Source: JBGPQJ01 sp963829485 (lineage in GTDB: Bacteria; Chloroflexota; Anaerolineae; Anaerolineales; Villigracilaceae). From it: DNA of 64,000 nucleotides. Made by a program: the position numbers and the translations under genes. The notes under the pieces were generated by a model. It saw nothing but the letters and a program-made list of their open reading frames with translations, was not told where the DNA came from and ran no database searches. Shown here in pieces: positions 45,730-56,168 of the stretch. The stretch covers positions 518,625 to 582,624 of the forward strand of contig CAWHIK010000004.1 in NCBI GenBank assembly GCA_963829485.1. The letters are read 5' to 3'. The stretch's first letter is position 1, and the number at the start of each line of letters is the position of its first letter.

Positions 45730-48664
45730 CCAGCCTCGCGTTCAACCTCATACTGTGGAACCATTCGAAGACCGTGTTGATTTCCTTTTCAGGGAACTTG
45801 AGTTGTCGGTCAAATGGCAGCGTCCTTCGATTCTTTTCGCCGTTTACAGCTCTGAGTATATTCACAGCGCGGCTGAAGCTGACCTGGAATTCAAACTCAA
45901 CAAGCTGGATCAAAAGGTTTTTCGGATCGCCATCGATAACAAGTCGAATTCCGATCTCATGACGAATCTGTCGGAGTTGTCCACCGTCCAGAATGCCATT
46001 TACTTCATTAACGGTCTCCGCTGGGGAAGTGTGGATGGCGCCGACCTTTATCAGGATCTGAATAATCAAAGAGAATTCTTTGTTGAAAAACGATTACGGT
46101 TGGTTTTTTGGCTGACTGAGAAGGAAGTCGTTGATCTGGCTAATAAGGCGCCTGATTTTTGGGCTTTTCGCCACCGGGTGATCGAATTCATCGACTCCCC
46201 GAAGCCGGAGCTCATTTTTCAAAATGTGACCGAAGCAGCCTGGCAGGGAACCGGAGAATACTCAGACCCCGAAGAAGATATCGACGCAAAGATTTCATTA
46301 AGAGAATCCCTCCTGACCAATCTCCCTGAAGGCAATGAATCCGCAGCGGTCAATGGAAATCTTCTGCTCACCCTCGGCATTTTACACTGGCGAAAAGGTG
46401 ATTATGAAAAGGCTTCCGATTTCCTGAAGTCTGCCCTCGACGTCGCCATTTCAATGAAAGATAAAGTATTTGCAGCCGAGTGTTTCAATGCCATTGCGCT
46501 TGTTAAGACCGGATTGGGCAGAACGGATGAAGCCATCGAAGCGTACCAACGCGCCATTCAACTTGCTCCCTCCCAATTGTTCCCCTGGAACAATCTGGGT
46601 ATTCTCTTTACCAAACTGGGACGGAATGACGAAGCCCTTCAAGCGTATCAAAAGGCAATTGAAAACAAGCCGGGAGATGCTGTGAGTTGGAACGGGATCG
46701 GCGATGTTTACATGAGACTAAGCCGGCCGGATGACGCCATCGGAGCTTATCTCAAGGCTATCGAATTCACTCCGAACTTCCCTGTGGCCTGGTGCGGTCT
46801 GGGCGATGCCTATTTCTCTGCAGACAATATAGAGAACGCATTCAAAGCCTACCAGAAATCTTATACCCTCAACCATAAATCCACTCACACGATCATCGGA
46901 TTGGCAAGGGTCCTTGCAGCTCAAGGGCATGAAACGAATGCCATACAGGCTTACGAAGCTGCTTTGAAGATCGACCCAAGGAATGCCATTGCCTGGGATG
47001 AACTGGGGAATGCATGCTTAAAAATTGGTTTGCAGGAAAAAGCTATTGTCGCATTTGGGCAGGCGATTGAGCTCGCCCCGCAAACCGGTAAATATTACAG
47101 CAACCAGGCTCAAGCTTATCTTGAGATGGGAGTTCATCTGGAAGCCATCTCGCTCTTCGAAAAGAGCCTGACCTTGATGGATTCAGACGAGGAAAAGGCA
47201 TCAATCTGGAACAGGCTCGGGGATGCTCTCCGCCAGATCGGTGATTACAACCGGGCTGTGTCAGCATATCAGGTGGCCGACGAATTCAGCGGGAAATCCG
47301 AAATTTCCATTCCCGAAGAGACTTCTGATCTTGTCCCACAAAACGGAAGAATGGATTTCAGCGCTGAGGAAGAATTTACAACCGATGAACCAGAGGCGAG
47401 CGAGCAGATGACCGTTGTCTCAAGTTCACTGGACATCAAGGAATCAAGAGTTGAGAACAATGTAGAAGAAATGGTCAATTCGCTTGATTTCACTACTGAG
47501 GTTGAGGACACTTCCCAGGTTCTGGACGGAGATCATCTGGTTATGTTGGATAAAACCATCTGTGAAATAGAAGAAATCCTGTCTCGACAGAATGGAATGG
47601 TATCCGAAAGTGTTGCGGTTGAAGCTCCGGCTGACACAACTTACGAAGCCCGCAGCGGTGACGAGGGCGATGTCGACACCGAAGAGGACAAGAGAAACGC
47701 TCTGGAATGGAATGAGCTGGGGAACACATACTTGATCGCAGGTGAATATGACGATGCCATTTTCGCTTACACACGAGCGATCGAAATGGCTCCTGATTTC
47801 AACTGGCCGTATATCAAGAACCTGGCCATGGCCTATTATCAAAAAGGAAAGAACAACCCGGAAACCTGGGTGGAAGAAACAAATCCGATTGAAATGGATG
47901 GTGATAACTCGGGCGATGATATTCAGGATCTTGGATCCATGCATGAGTTACATCAACTTTCCGATGAGATTTTCAGTTCCAATATCCCAGTTGAAGAGCC
48001 TGAAACCACGGTTTCTGTTGCCACGACCTCCCCGGAAGAAGTTTATTCTCTGGATGGTTCCAGTATTGTCGAGCCATTTTCCTTTGATGTAAATACTCTC
48101 GAGAAGGATTTGATAAGAGAGGCCTTGCAGGAGGACATGGAGTTCAATTCAGGAAAGTCAAGGGACACCCTGCCCGCTAATCGTGAATATGTTGAGACCG
48201 GACCCTATTTCGAATCGCCAAAATTCGATCAGGAGGATCCTGAAACTCCTGAAGTTGAAATTAGTTCCGGCAAGGAAAAATTTGAAATGCAGCCTAAGAA
48301 TGCCTACGAATGGAATGAACTTGGAAACATTTACCTCAAGATCGGATCCAACGACAAGGCTGTAGAAGCCTTCAAGAAATCCATTGAACTCGACCCCTAT
48401 TTTGGCTGGGCTTATAGCAATCTGGCTCTGGCTTACAACCATTCCAAGAAGTTTAAGGAATCCATACCCCTGTACAAGAAAAGCATCGATCTGATAGATA
48501 CCGATAAAGGGAAAGCCATCTCCTTCAACCGTCTGGGCGATGTTTACCGGCACATGAACGACCAGGATAATGCCATGAAAGCCTATCAAATGGCATCCGA
48601 CCTGGATGGGAACACCAAGCCGATCCTGGCTCGGGCACGGATGGTTCTCCTGAACAACGTCTAA
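45722..48664 (+). CDS. Large TPR protein with STAND-associated N-terminal domain
   Basis: A 980-residue soluble protein with an uninterrupted frame. Residues 10-155 repeat the domain of the TPR gene at 37381 (RPSILFAVYSSEY, IYFINGLRWG, RREFFV-like QREFFVEKRLRLVFWLTEKE, APDFWAFRHRVIEF). Residues about 195-515 are some nine TPR units, followed by an acidic linker, a TPR pair (about 655-705), a second acidic linker and a last TPR block (about 855-975). Long acidic linkers and no signal peptide point to a cytosolic scaffold. The start overlaps the ATPase stop by 8 bases. Confidence 0.82.
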   Translation: MSSQPRVQPHTVEPFEDRVDFLFRELELSVKWQRPSILFAVYSSEYIHSAAEADLEFKLNKLDQKVFRIAIDNKSNSDLMTNLSELSTVQNAIYFINGLRWGSVDGADLYQDLNNQREFFVEKRLRLVFWLTEKEVVDLANKAPDFWAFRHRVIEFIDSPKPELIFQNVTEAAWQGTGEYSDPEEDIDAKISLRESLLTNLPEGNESAAVNGNLLLTLGILHWRKGDYEKASDFLKSALDVAISMKDKVFAAECFNAIALVKTGLGRTDEAIEAYQRAIQLAPSQLFPWNNLGILFTKLGRNDEALQAYQKAIENKPGDAVSWNGIGDVYMRLSRPDDAIGAYLKAIEFTPNFPVAWCGLGDAYFSADNIENAFKAYQKSYTLNHKSTHTIIGLARVLAAQGHETNAIQAYEAALKIDPRNAIAWDELGNACLKIGLQEKAIVAFGQAIELAPQTGKYYSNQAQAYLEMGVHLEAISLFEKSLTLMDSDEEKASIWNRLGDALRQIGDYNRAVSAYQVADEFSGKSEISIPEETSDLVPQNGRMDFSAEEEFTTDEPEASEQMTVVSSSLDIKESRVENNVEEMVNSLDFTTEVEDTSQVLDGDHLVMLDKTICEIEEILSRQNGMVSESVAVEAPADTTYEARSGDEGDVDTEEDKRNALEWNELGNTYLIAGEYDDAIFAYTRAIEMAPDFNWPYIKNLAMAYYQKGKNNPETWVEETNPIEMDGDNSGDDIQDLGSMHELHQLSDEIFSSNIPVEEPETTVSVATTSPEEVYSLDGSSIVEPFSFDVNTLEKDLIREALQEDMEFNSGKSRDTLPANREYVETGPYFESPKFDQEDPETPEVEISSGKEKFEMQPKNAYEWNELGNIYLKIGSNDKAVEAFKKSIELDPYFGWAYSNLALAYNHSKKFKESIPLYKKSIDLIDTDKGKAISFNRLGDVYRHMNDQDNAMKAYQMASDLDGNTKPILARARMVLLNNV

Positions 48665-48693
48665 TCTCATAATCAATTATTAGCGAGGGCGTC

Positions 48694-50411
48694 ATGAGTA
48701 AATCAATTCTCTGGAATGAAATGGGAAATCTGCACATGAGACTGGGCTCCTACGAGGATGCCGCGACAGCCTTTGGCAAAGCCATCGAGCTCTCCCCGGA
48801 TTTCAGTAAGGCATACTGCAACCTCGGGCATGCGTATTTTTCCAAAGGAGATTATGAAGGCGCCATCCCATTGCTCCAAAAGAGCATCGATCTTTCAGCG
48901 TCTGCCCAGGAGCAATCCGTCGCCTGGAAACGATTGGGCGACGCCTATCAAAAACGCGGTGATTATGAAAAAGCACTGACTGCTTACAAGACCGGCGATG
49001 AACTGGATGCGCTGTCAGATATTGGGCTGATCAATCCGTTCGCTAATCTGGCAGTGAATGTCACACCGGATCCGATGATCCTGGAAGAAATAGTTTCAGA
49101 AACAAGTAAATCAGTAGAAATTAATAGTCCAGAGATATCTGAATTGGATTTCGAAGTGCTACCGGATGAAGAGATGGGTGATTCGAAGATCGAATCGGAC
49201 CTTCCTGTCATTCCTCCTTTTTATCCAGCCTTGGACATTCCCTCGGAGGAGTTCCAAGCCCCTGAGCCAGTTAAAGCTTGAACCGATTGTTACGGATCCC
49301 GATCCAGCCGATGAATTTGACATCATGAAAATGGACAATGATGAAGAGTATGGCGAATTTAACAACTGGCTGAGATCGCTTGACCGGAAGTCGACCAAAA
49401 CTACTACGGGAGGGCATTCATCCAACTCTCAGGAAGAACAACATGTGCCATCCAATCCACCTAGAATCATAAGGGTGAATACTGTAACCAATCCCTCCCC
49501 GGCAGGAAGTTATGCCATGGTCGATGGCGAACCAAGCTCGATGGATATACCTCTGTTCACCGATCAGGACCTTTGGGGAACAGTGGACAACAAGGTCCAA
49601 CCATTGGCAACTCCCAGCACAGCACTCACCCAGGAAGCGCATTCCACCCAGGTTCTCGAGGCGGAGCAGCCCAGCCGGTCTTCCGAGTTGTTCAAATCAT
49701 GGCGGCTCTCTGAGCAGCCGGAGCACGATCCGAATATTTGGAAATCCATGCTGGAGGCTCTGGAAAAAGGTCAGACGTCACCGAAAAATGAAGAGTTACC
49801 GCTCGTTAATTCGCTTGTTAAATCAACGATCCAGCCTGAAATCCGCGCCTGCCAAAAAAGCCACAGCAAGCCGGGAACTACTGGATGGAATAGCGAATTA
49901 CAGGAAAATTACCAGCATGGCCACCCAAAATGACAAGGCCTGGGATTCCCTTGGGAAATTGCTGAAGGACGCCGGAGAGTTCAACGAGGCAGTGGACGCC
50001 TTTCAACACGCCATCACGATCTGCCCCGGCAAAGACCTTTATCATTATCATCTTGGCCTGGTATTTGCAGCTCAGAAACGTCATGAAGATGCCATTGACG
50101 CATTCAAAAAGGTGGTTGAGATCAACCCTGGCTATACCCTCGCACACTGCGCCCTCGCTGGGAGTTATCGCAGATTGGGATTGGAAACAGAAGCGAATTC
50201 TCATATAAAAGTTGCGTTGCCCAGGCTGGATGCAGAGACCGAATACAACCGGGCATGCTTCGAAGCGATTTGCGGGAACACCGACCAGGCGATCGAGCTG
50301 CTCAAGCTGGCTTTGGAAATGAAACAAACTTCACCGGAATGGGTCCGCGGTGATCCGGACCTCGACTTCATCCGTGATGACCCGCGTTTTCAAGCACTTG
50401 TCGGGATGTAA
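48694..50411 (+). CDS. TPR protein with acidic linker, two frameshifts
   Basis: Reads as one protein of about 570 residues if two single-base shifts are corrected. The N-terminal 110 residues are TPR units (ILWNEMGNLHMRLGSYEDAA) closely resembling the end of the preceding protein. A long acidic, Ser/Pro-rich middle follows, then a C-terminal TPR block (KAWDSLGKLLKDAGEFNEAV, DLYHYHLGLVFAAQKRHEDA) ending in DLDFIRDDPRFQALVG. The frame changes near 49275-49283 (stop after PEPVKA) and near 49845, before PAKKATASRELLDG. Both fit one extra base. A 29-base gap from the previous gene indicates one operon. Confidence 0.68.
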
Positions 50412-50441
50412 TTTGGGCAACAGCCAAAGGATATAACTCGC

Positions 50442-51795
50442 ATGGAAATCTCAACCGTACTCTCAGTCACTATCGGTCTCATCTTCGTCTGGCTTATCAT
50501 CAGCCTGGCGGTGATGAATATCGAGGAGTGGATCGTTTCCAAGTTGCGCTGGCGCTCCAAAATGCTCGAAACGACTATCCGCAACCTGCTTGCAGACCCC
50601 GGTCTTACCGACCAGTTCTACAATCACCCGCTCATCCGCAGCCTTTTTTCGGGTAATGACGGCTCCAACAAACCCTCCTACATTCCCTCGAGCCAGTTTA
50701 CATTGACCTTGTTTGACATCGTGGTCAATGCAGGGACAGATGCTTCGCTTCTCCAGCAGCAGCTCTACAAATTACGGCTGGATGTGGCTATGCTGAACCG
50801 GAGCCAGCAAAAAGCTGCCCATCGAAGGTTAAATTTGATCCTGGCGCTTACCCGTAGAGCGCTGGTTTCCGAAACCGGAACGGCTGCCGTAAATGCCACA
50901 CTGGATTCCGTGAGGTCGGAGATCAACAGGTTGGCAGTGGATTACCCCAAATTACAGGCCAGCGTCGACGCGTCGCTGCTCAATGTCAAAGTCCAAAAAG
51001 AGCAGATCGACTCCATTTTCCAGACGCTCCAAAAAAGCGAAGTAACCCATGAAGTCAACCAGCGACAAGATCCGACTGGGGATTGCAGCCATGGCAGTTA
51101 CCCACCCCCGGCTAAAGCAGATCCTTTATGCGCTGGTGAATGGCGCGGAAGAGTACACCTTGCAGGGAGAAAGCACTCTGATGCGAGCCAGGGAAAATGT
51201 CGAGAAATGGTTCGATAATTCCATGGATCGGTTGAGCGGTTGGTACAAACGCCGCGCCCAGCTTCTCGCTTTTACCCTTGGATTCATGATCGCCCTGATC
51301 GCCAATGTCGACTCCGTTTTAGTGGCTAATCAACTCTGGCGTCAACCCGCACTGCGTGATAAACTAGATACACAGGCGGAATTATTAGTAATTCGGAACC
51401 AAGATCAAGTTGAGCCGCAAATCACGGACGAGGTTGCTCTTTCCAGCGCGGAGTTTGGTACGATGAGCTTGCCCATTGGCTGGTTCGGAACACCGCTTCA
51501 GCTCACCTCGAAAGGTCTCGTCAAGGTTGCCGACGATAAAACGGTCGCTTGCGCCATAATTCCGCAAAAAGGGGATGATATTTACGGATTTTCCATCTCT
51601 GGACGCTGTTTTCCGATTGCGAATGCTCCATATATATACGATCTTTCAGGGTGGTTGCAGAAATTAATTGGGCTGCTTATTACGGGGTTAGCAGCGGCTC
51701 AGGGCGCTCCTTTTTGGTTTGATATATTGAAGAAAATTGTGAACGTCCGGTCTTCAGGAATCAAACCATCCGAGATGCCCAGGGTAGTAGGATGA
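50442..51795 (+). CDS. Membrane protein of a widespread unknown family, frameshifted
   Basis: About 450 residues when one shift near 51045-51052 is corrected. An N-terminal helix (about 8-27) is followed by a long helical soluble part. Then comes RENVEKWFDNSMDRLSGWYK and three hydrophobic segments (about 275-300, 400-425 and the end). The WFD-SMDR-SGWYKRR stretch is a hallmark of a conserved, uncharacterised bacterial membrane family. It may anchor the ATPase/TPR proteins to the membrane. The second part also starts with its own ATG (51049), so a split gene cannot be excluded. It follows the TPR gene by 30 bases. Confidence 0.65.
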
Positions 51796-51920
51796 ATTAA
51801 CTGTGCACAAGTTGGATAAAACTACTATAATTACAATAACAGTTGGTATGATTCCAGATATCCATTTTCTAATAATCGCTGTAAACATCGAATAACGAAC
51901 ACAAAGAAAGGAAGAGGATC

Positions 51921-54567
51921 ATGAATCGACGCATACTTGTTTCAACCCTGCTGTTACTGGCGCTTTTAGTTTCGGTGGTGCCCGCGCAGGCGCAGCCTGT
52001 GGCGCGGCCTGCTGCAGCCACTTACAACGACTGGGCGCAATTCATCAGCGACGTCACCGTTCCAGATGGGACCAATTTCGCCGCCAACACGCCGTTCACA
52101 AAAATTTGGCGGTTGAAGAACATCGGTAATTCCACCTGGACCTCTGCATTCTCCGTCGTATTTATCAGCGGCGAGATGATGAGCGCGACGTCACCTCAAT
52201 ATCTGACCACCAATGTCATCCCGGGTCAAACCGTTGACATTGCTGTCAACATGGTCGCACCGGCCAACCCCGGAGCCTACCAGGGATTTCTGGGCGTTGA
52301 AGAACGCCTCAGGCGTACTCTTCGGTATCGGCCCCACAGCCAATTCCCCGTTCTGGGTCAAGGTCACAGTCGGAACGGGTGTACCCACATCGGGTGTGGT
52401 TTACGATTTTGTCACCAATGCCGGTTCAGCAAATTGGACCAGCCAAACCAGCCAGCCTGCCTTATCCCGGTAACCCGGTCGATCCGAACGGTTCGGTGGT
52501 TCTGTTGTCCAGTCCGCAGCTGGAGAACGGGACCACCGTCACGACTCCCGGACTTGAGACACAGGCCAAATAACACATCCAGCGGTTTTATCAAAGGCGT
52601 TTACCCGGAATTTTACGTCCAGCCGACGGACCGCTTCAAGGCGACCATCTCCTGCCCATACAACGCCCCTGGCTGCAATATTTACTTCCAGCTTGATTAC
52701 CAGATCGGCACCAGCGCAGTAAGCACCTTCGCATCCTTCCGTGAAAAGTCGGATGGACTTTATTACAACGCCGATGTGGACTTGAGCCTGCTGGCGGGGA
52801 AAAATGTCAAATTCATCCTTACTGTCATGAACGACGGGGCTTACAGCACTGACGACAAAGGTCTTTGGGTCGCACCTCGCATCGAACGCGGCAGTACTAC
52901 AACGCCTCCTCCGCCTCCTTCGACCGGATGCACCGACAAAGTTGCTTTCATCGCAGATGTCACCGTGCCTGATGGTACTGTGATGGTCCCAAATTACTCC
53001 TTCACCAAGACCTGGCGTCTTAAGAACATCGGTACCTGCACATGGACACCTTCCTACTCAGTCACGTATGTCAGCGGTGACCCGATGAGCGCGGTATACC
53101 CTGCCCACTGACCACCAATGTCGCTCCGGGACAGTCCGTGGACGTTTCAGTCAACATGGTCTCTCCCTCAGCGACTGGTACCTACAAAGGTTATTGGGGC
53201 ACTCAAGAACGCGGTAGGCACGGTCTTCTCCCTGGGCACGTACTCCAACATACCCTTCTGGGTATTGATCTCAGTCAGTGGGGGTAGCGGGCCTTATCCA
53301 ACGCCTGTCCCAGGTGCGTGCACGAACAAAGCAGCCTTCGTCTCAGACGTTACCGTCCCGGATAACTCGTATCTCTCCGCCAATACTGCGTTCACTAAGA
53401 TCTGGCGGCTGAAGAATACCGGTACCTGCACATGGACAACGGCCTATTCAACGACCTTTGTCAGCGGTGACCCGATGAGTGCCGTCTACCCGGTTCCGAT
53501 GCCATATACCGTCTATCCCGGTCAATCGGTCGACGTCGCCGTGAACATGGTCGCGCCTTCCTACGCCGGTACCTACAAGGGTAACTGGAGCCTGAAATCG
53601 GATACCGGGTCAGGTCTTTGCACTCGGCTCGAGCGCGACAGTACCGTTCTATGTGCTGATCCAGGTGCTCGGCAGCGGACCAACCCCGACTCCATCCAGC
53701 CCGACAGCTACTCCGTTGGTTACCCCGACCGGAATTACATCGGACCTGGCGGTCACCGTATCGAACAATAAAACGACTTACACGCCTGGGTCATGGCGGA
53801 AACCTACACGATCACCGTAACCAATAACGGACCCTACGCAGTTACTGCCGCACCATTCTCTTATAAACCATCCCCAGCCCAATTCACGAGCGCTGGACTT
53901 ACTGTGTTCCGGTACTGGCGGTGCGACCTGTGCTGCATCTGGCACCATCCTAACAGGCGAGACCTATACTGACCTGCCTAATCTCCCGGCATTTACGAGT
54001 GTTACATACTTGGCCACTGTGTATGCACCGTCGAATGCCGTTGGAGCGATGACCAATATTGCATCGGTATCTGTTCCAGCCGGCATAACTGATCCGAATC
54101 CAGGCAACAATTCTGCTACGGATACGGACGTATCAGCGCCGGTCGCGAACCTGTCTGTTGTAACTACGGGTCCAGCAACTTACACTGCCGGTGGGACTGT
54201 CGTATACACTGTCACGGTGACAACCCTCGGACCGTCCGATGTGACCGGTGCCCTTTTCGGTAACAGTGTGACATTCCCAGGTCGGTACTTGGAAAGTAAC
54301 CTGCGCTGCCGCGGGCGGTGCAACATGTACTTCGTCCTCTACCGGATCCTCAGCACCGGTGCCGGGCAGACCTATTGGGCAGACACCGTGAATATCCCGG
54401 TTTCTGGCTCGGTAGTCTATACCGTCACAGCCCAGGTCAATCTCTCCGCTCTCGGCTCTCTGACAAACACATCCAGCATCGCCGTTCCTGCGGGAGTGAC
54501 CGATCCGGTCCCAGCCAACAACACATTCGTATTCACTTCGAATCCAGTAAACAACTGCAAAATCTAG
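51921..54567 (+). pseudogene. Secreted NBR1-Ig and DUF11 repeat protein, many frameshifts
   Basis: A surface protein of about 880 residues can be pieced together from all three frames. A signal peptide (RRILVSTLLLLALLVSVVPAQA, cut here for length of motif only) leads into three NBR1-like Ig units, each with WRLKN-G-STWT/CTW, a GEMMSA or GDPMSA turn, and an ALKNA-type close with PFWV. A Pro/Thr linker and two DUF11-like units (YTVTVTTLGPSDVTG, NIPVSGSVVYTV, PVPANNT) follow. Frame changes occur near 52287, 52460, 52565, 53107, 53200, 53615, 53790 and 53905. It is either a decayed gene or a badly sequenced repeat. A strong ribosome site (GAAAGGAAGAGG) precedes the ATG. Confidence 0.7.
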
Positions 54568-54569
54568 AT

Positions 54570-54606
54570 AAAATACTGGGAACCTATCGGTTCCCAGTAT
54601 TTTTTT
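54570..54606 (+). terminator. Intrinsic terminator after the NBR1/DUF11 gene
   Basis: AAATACTGGGAACC pairs with GGTTCCCAGTATTTTTTT around a 4-base loop, with a T7 run. The perfect stem shows that the upstream gene ends here despite its broken frame. Confidence 0.93.
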
Positions 54607-54668
54607 GCAAACTGCATGTAAGGCACTGAAGTATTGTTCTTTTTCACACCCAAGCATAAAATTTCTTC

Positions 54669-55506
54669 ATGAATAAAAACTCGATCCTACTCACGGTATG
54701 CTCCATTGTTGGTCTTTTACAACCGCTTGCGCACGCAACAGCCTGAAACCATCATCCAAGTCGAAACTCTCGTCCAGACTGTTGAAGTCACCCGCCAGGT
54801 GGAGGTCACTAAAATCATTGAAATCCCCGTAACCGTCACACCAACTCTTACTCCGGCGGTGACAGATACCCCGACGCCGGATTACAGTCCCACGCCATCG
54901 TATACTCCATCCATAACCCCCACGTTTGTTGTGCCCAGAGTAAAAATCACATCCACTGCAAATTGCAGATACGGTCCAGGAGCCGCGTACCTTTATAAAT
55001 ATGCTGTTTATGAAGGGTTTAACATGGAAGCCATCGGTCGAAATGAATTGGGAACGTGGGCTTACATCCAAGCCATCGGTGGAAATAATCCCTGCTGGAT
55101 CAATGCTCACCTTTTGGAAGTCACGCGGGGAGATTTTATGAGCCTGCCGGTCACCTATAACAGGCTGCCCAAATCAGATTTGTACAACCCGCCGGATGCC
55201 GTCAGCGCCGTACGCGTGGGAAATGATGTAACCATCCAATGGAGTTACGTGTGGATGACCGAGGACGATGACCGCGGTTATTTGATCGAAGCCTGGTTGT
55301 GCCAGGACGGTCAGATTGTTTTCACGCCTATTGGAGTCCCATCCAATGTGCAGGCGGTAAAGGTAACGGACGAGCCCGGTTGCCTTGAGCCATCCGGAGC
55401 CAGGGTCTACACTGCCGAAAAGCATGGTTATACGCAATGGAGAAAAACTTCATGGCCTGCTTTCGAATCCACTGCTTTGTCGAGCGACCCTACACCCACA
55501 CCATAA
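54669..55506 (+). CDS. Membrane-anchored SH3-like surface protein, frameshifted start
   Basis: About 278 residues if one extra base near 54704 is removed: NKNSILLTVCSIV (membrane anchor) then FYNRLRTQQPETIIQVETLV. A Thr/Pro-rich stalk (VTVTPTLTPAVTDTPTPDYS) leads to a bacterial SH3-type domain (ITSTANCRYGPGAAYLYKYAV, WINAHLLEV) and a C-terminal part resembling a fibronectin-like module with a Trp-rich WSYVWMTEDDDRGY. Without the correction, translation could start only at TTG 54706 and would lack the anchor. It is probably a wall-binding surface protein like those encoded just upstream. Confidence 0.68.
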
Positions 55507-55525
55507 GAATTTGTTGAAACCAAAA

Positions 55526-55556
55526 ACATAACTCATCCCATATTTATGGATGGGTC
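55526..55556 (+). terminator. Weak hairpin after the SH3-like gene
   Basis: An imperfect repeat, AACATAACTCATCCCAT and ATGGATGGGTCATGTT around ATTT, lies some 20 bases after the stop. There is no T run, so its terminator activity is uncertain. Confidence 0.45.
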
Positions 55557-55646
55557 ATGTTGGAAATTAATCCGTTGGAATTCGATGCCTCTGAGAGATG
55601 TCTTCCAGTGAACATGCGATTGTGTCGCCTGTTCCTTCGAATTAAC

Positions 55647-55675
55647 AAAAAACCATAGCTTTGCGAGCTATGGTT
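55647..55675 (-). terminator. Minus-strand intrinsic terminator beside a tRNA fragment
   Basis: On the minus strand AACCATAGCT (55675-55666) pairs with AGCTATGGTT (55660-55651), followed by a T6 run (55652-55647). It sits 8 bases downstream of the tRNA 3' fragment on the same strand, where a tRNA gene would end. Confidence 0.8.
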
Positions 55676-55683
55676 GATGAAAA

Positions 55684-55728
55684 GTAGCGGGGGTGCGATT
55701 CGAACCAGCGACCTTTATGCAACTAGCC
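55684..55728 (-). pseudogene. tRNA 3'-end fragment (left copy, decayed)
   Basis: The minus strand ends with TTCGAATCGCACCCCCGCTA, the T loop and acceptor 3' strand of a tRNA, preceded by GGTCGCTGG. The T stem no longer pairs, and no matching 5' half (a TAGCGGGG-like start) lies upstream. It shares its last 20 or so bases with the fragment at 57066-57109 on the other side of the insertion sequence. It is a remnant, not a working tRNA. Confidence 0.65.
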
Positions 55729-55853
55729 CCTGTCTTATTTCGCAAACATTTAGGTAATTCTATAAAAAAAACCACCAAAAATGAACTGACCCCCTAAAAC
55801 CGGACACAAAAAGAAAGCGCCTCATGTGATAATCAAGCACAGGAGGTGCTTTT

Positions 55854-56168
55854 ATGTCTGGAAAGAAAGGGATGACGCATTACAGCAAAGCGATCAAGAA
55901 AAGGGCGGTGAAGATGTTTCTCGAGGAGGGGGTGAGCTATCGCGAGATCGCAGAAAGATTGGAGATCCGGGATTCAGAACGGATCGAAAAGTGGTTGCAG
56001 ATGTATCGGCGAGAAGGAGCTGCATCCTTTGAGAAACCGGTTGGGCGGCCTAGGAAAGAAATGCGTCCGCAGACAGAACTTGAACGACTGCGGATGGAGA
56101 ATGATCTCCTAAAAAAATATCATGCCGAATTGCGAAAGATGGAGCTCGAGAAGCGCAATATCGGGTGA
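55854..56168 (+). CDS. IS3-family transposase OrfA
   Basis: A 104-residue helix-turn-helix protein that binds the element's ends (YSKAIKKRAVKMFLEEGVSY, EIAERLEIRD) and ends in a leucine-zipper-like helix (TELERLRMENDLLKKYHAEL). The run of seven A at 56111-56117, read CTA AAA AAA, is a typical slippery site. A -1 shift there enters the orfB frame with no stop in between, so the full transposase would be an OrfAB fusion. AGGAGG lies 6 bases before the ATG. Confidence 0.93.
   Translation: MSGKKGMTHYSKAIKKRAVKMFLEEGVSYREIAERLEIRDSERIEKWLQMYRREGAASFEKPVGRPRKEMRPQTELERLRMENDLLKKYHAELRKMELEKRNIG

Noticed and set aside
47444..47944. 166-codon minus-strand frame inside the large TPR gene
   Set aside because: It is antisense to a TPR/acidic-linker region with normal codon use; residues resemble no protein.
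48158..48676. 172-codon minus-strand frame at the end of the large TPR gene
   Set aside because: It is a shadow of TPR repeats, with no start signal.
52060..53520. CRISPR-like or satellite repeats
   Set aside because: The similar stretches are coding repeats of Ig units of several hundred bases, with no short regular repeat-spacer pattern.
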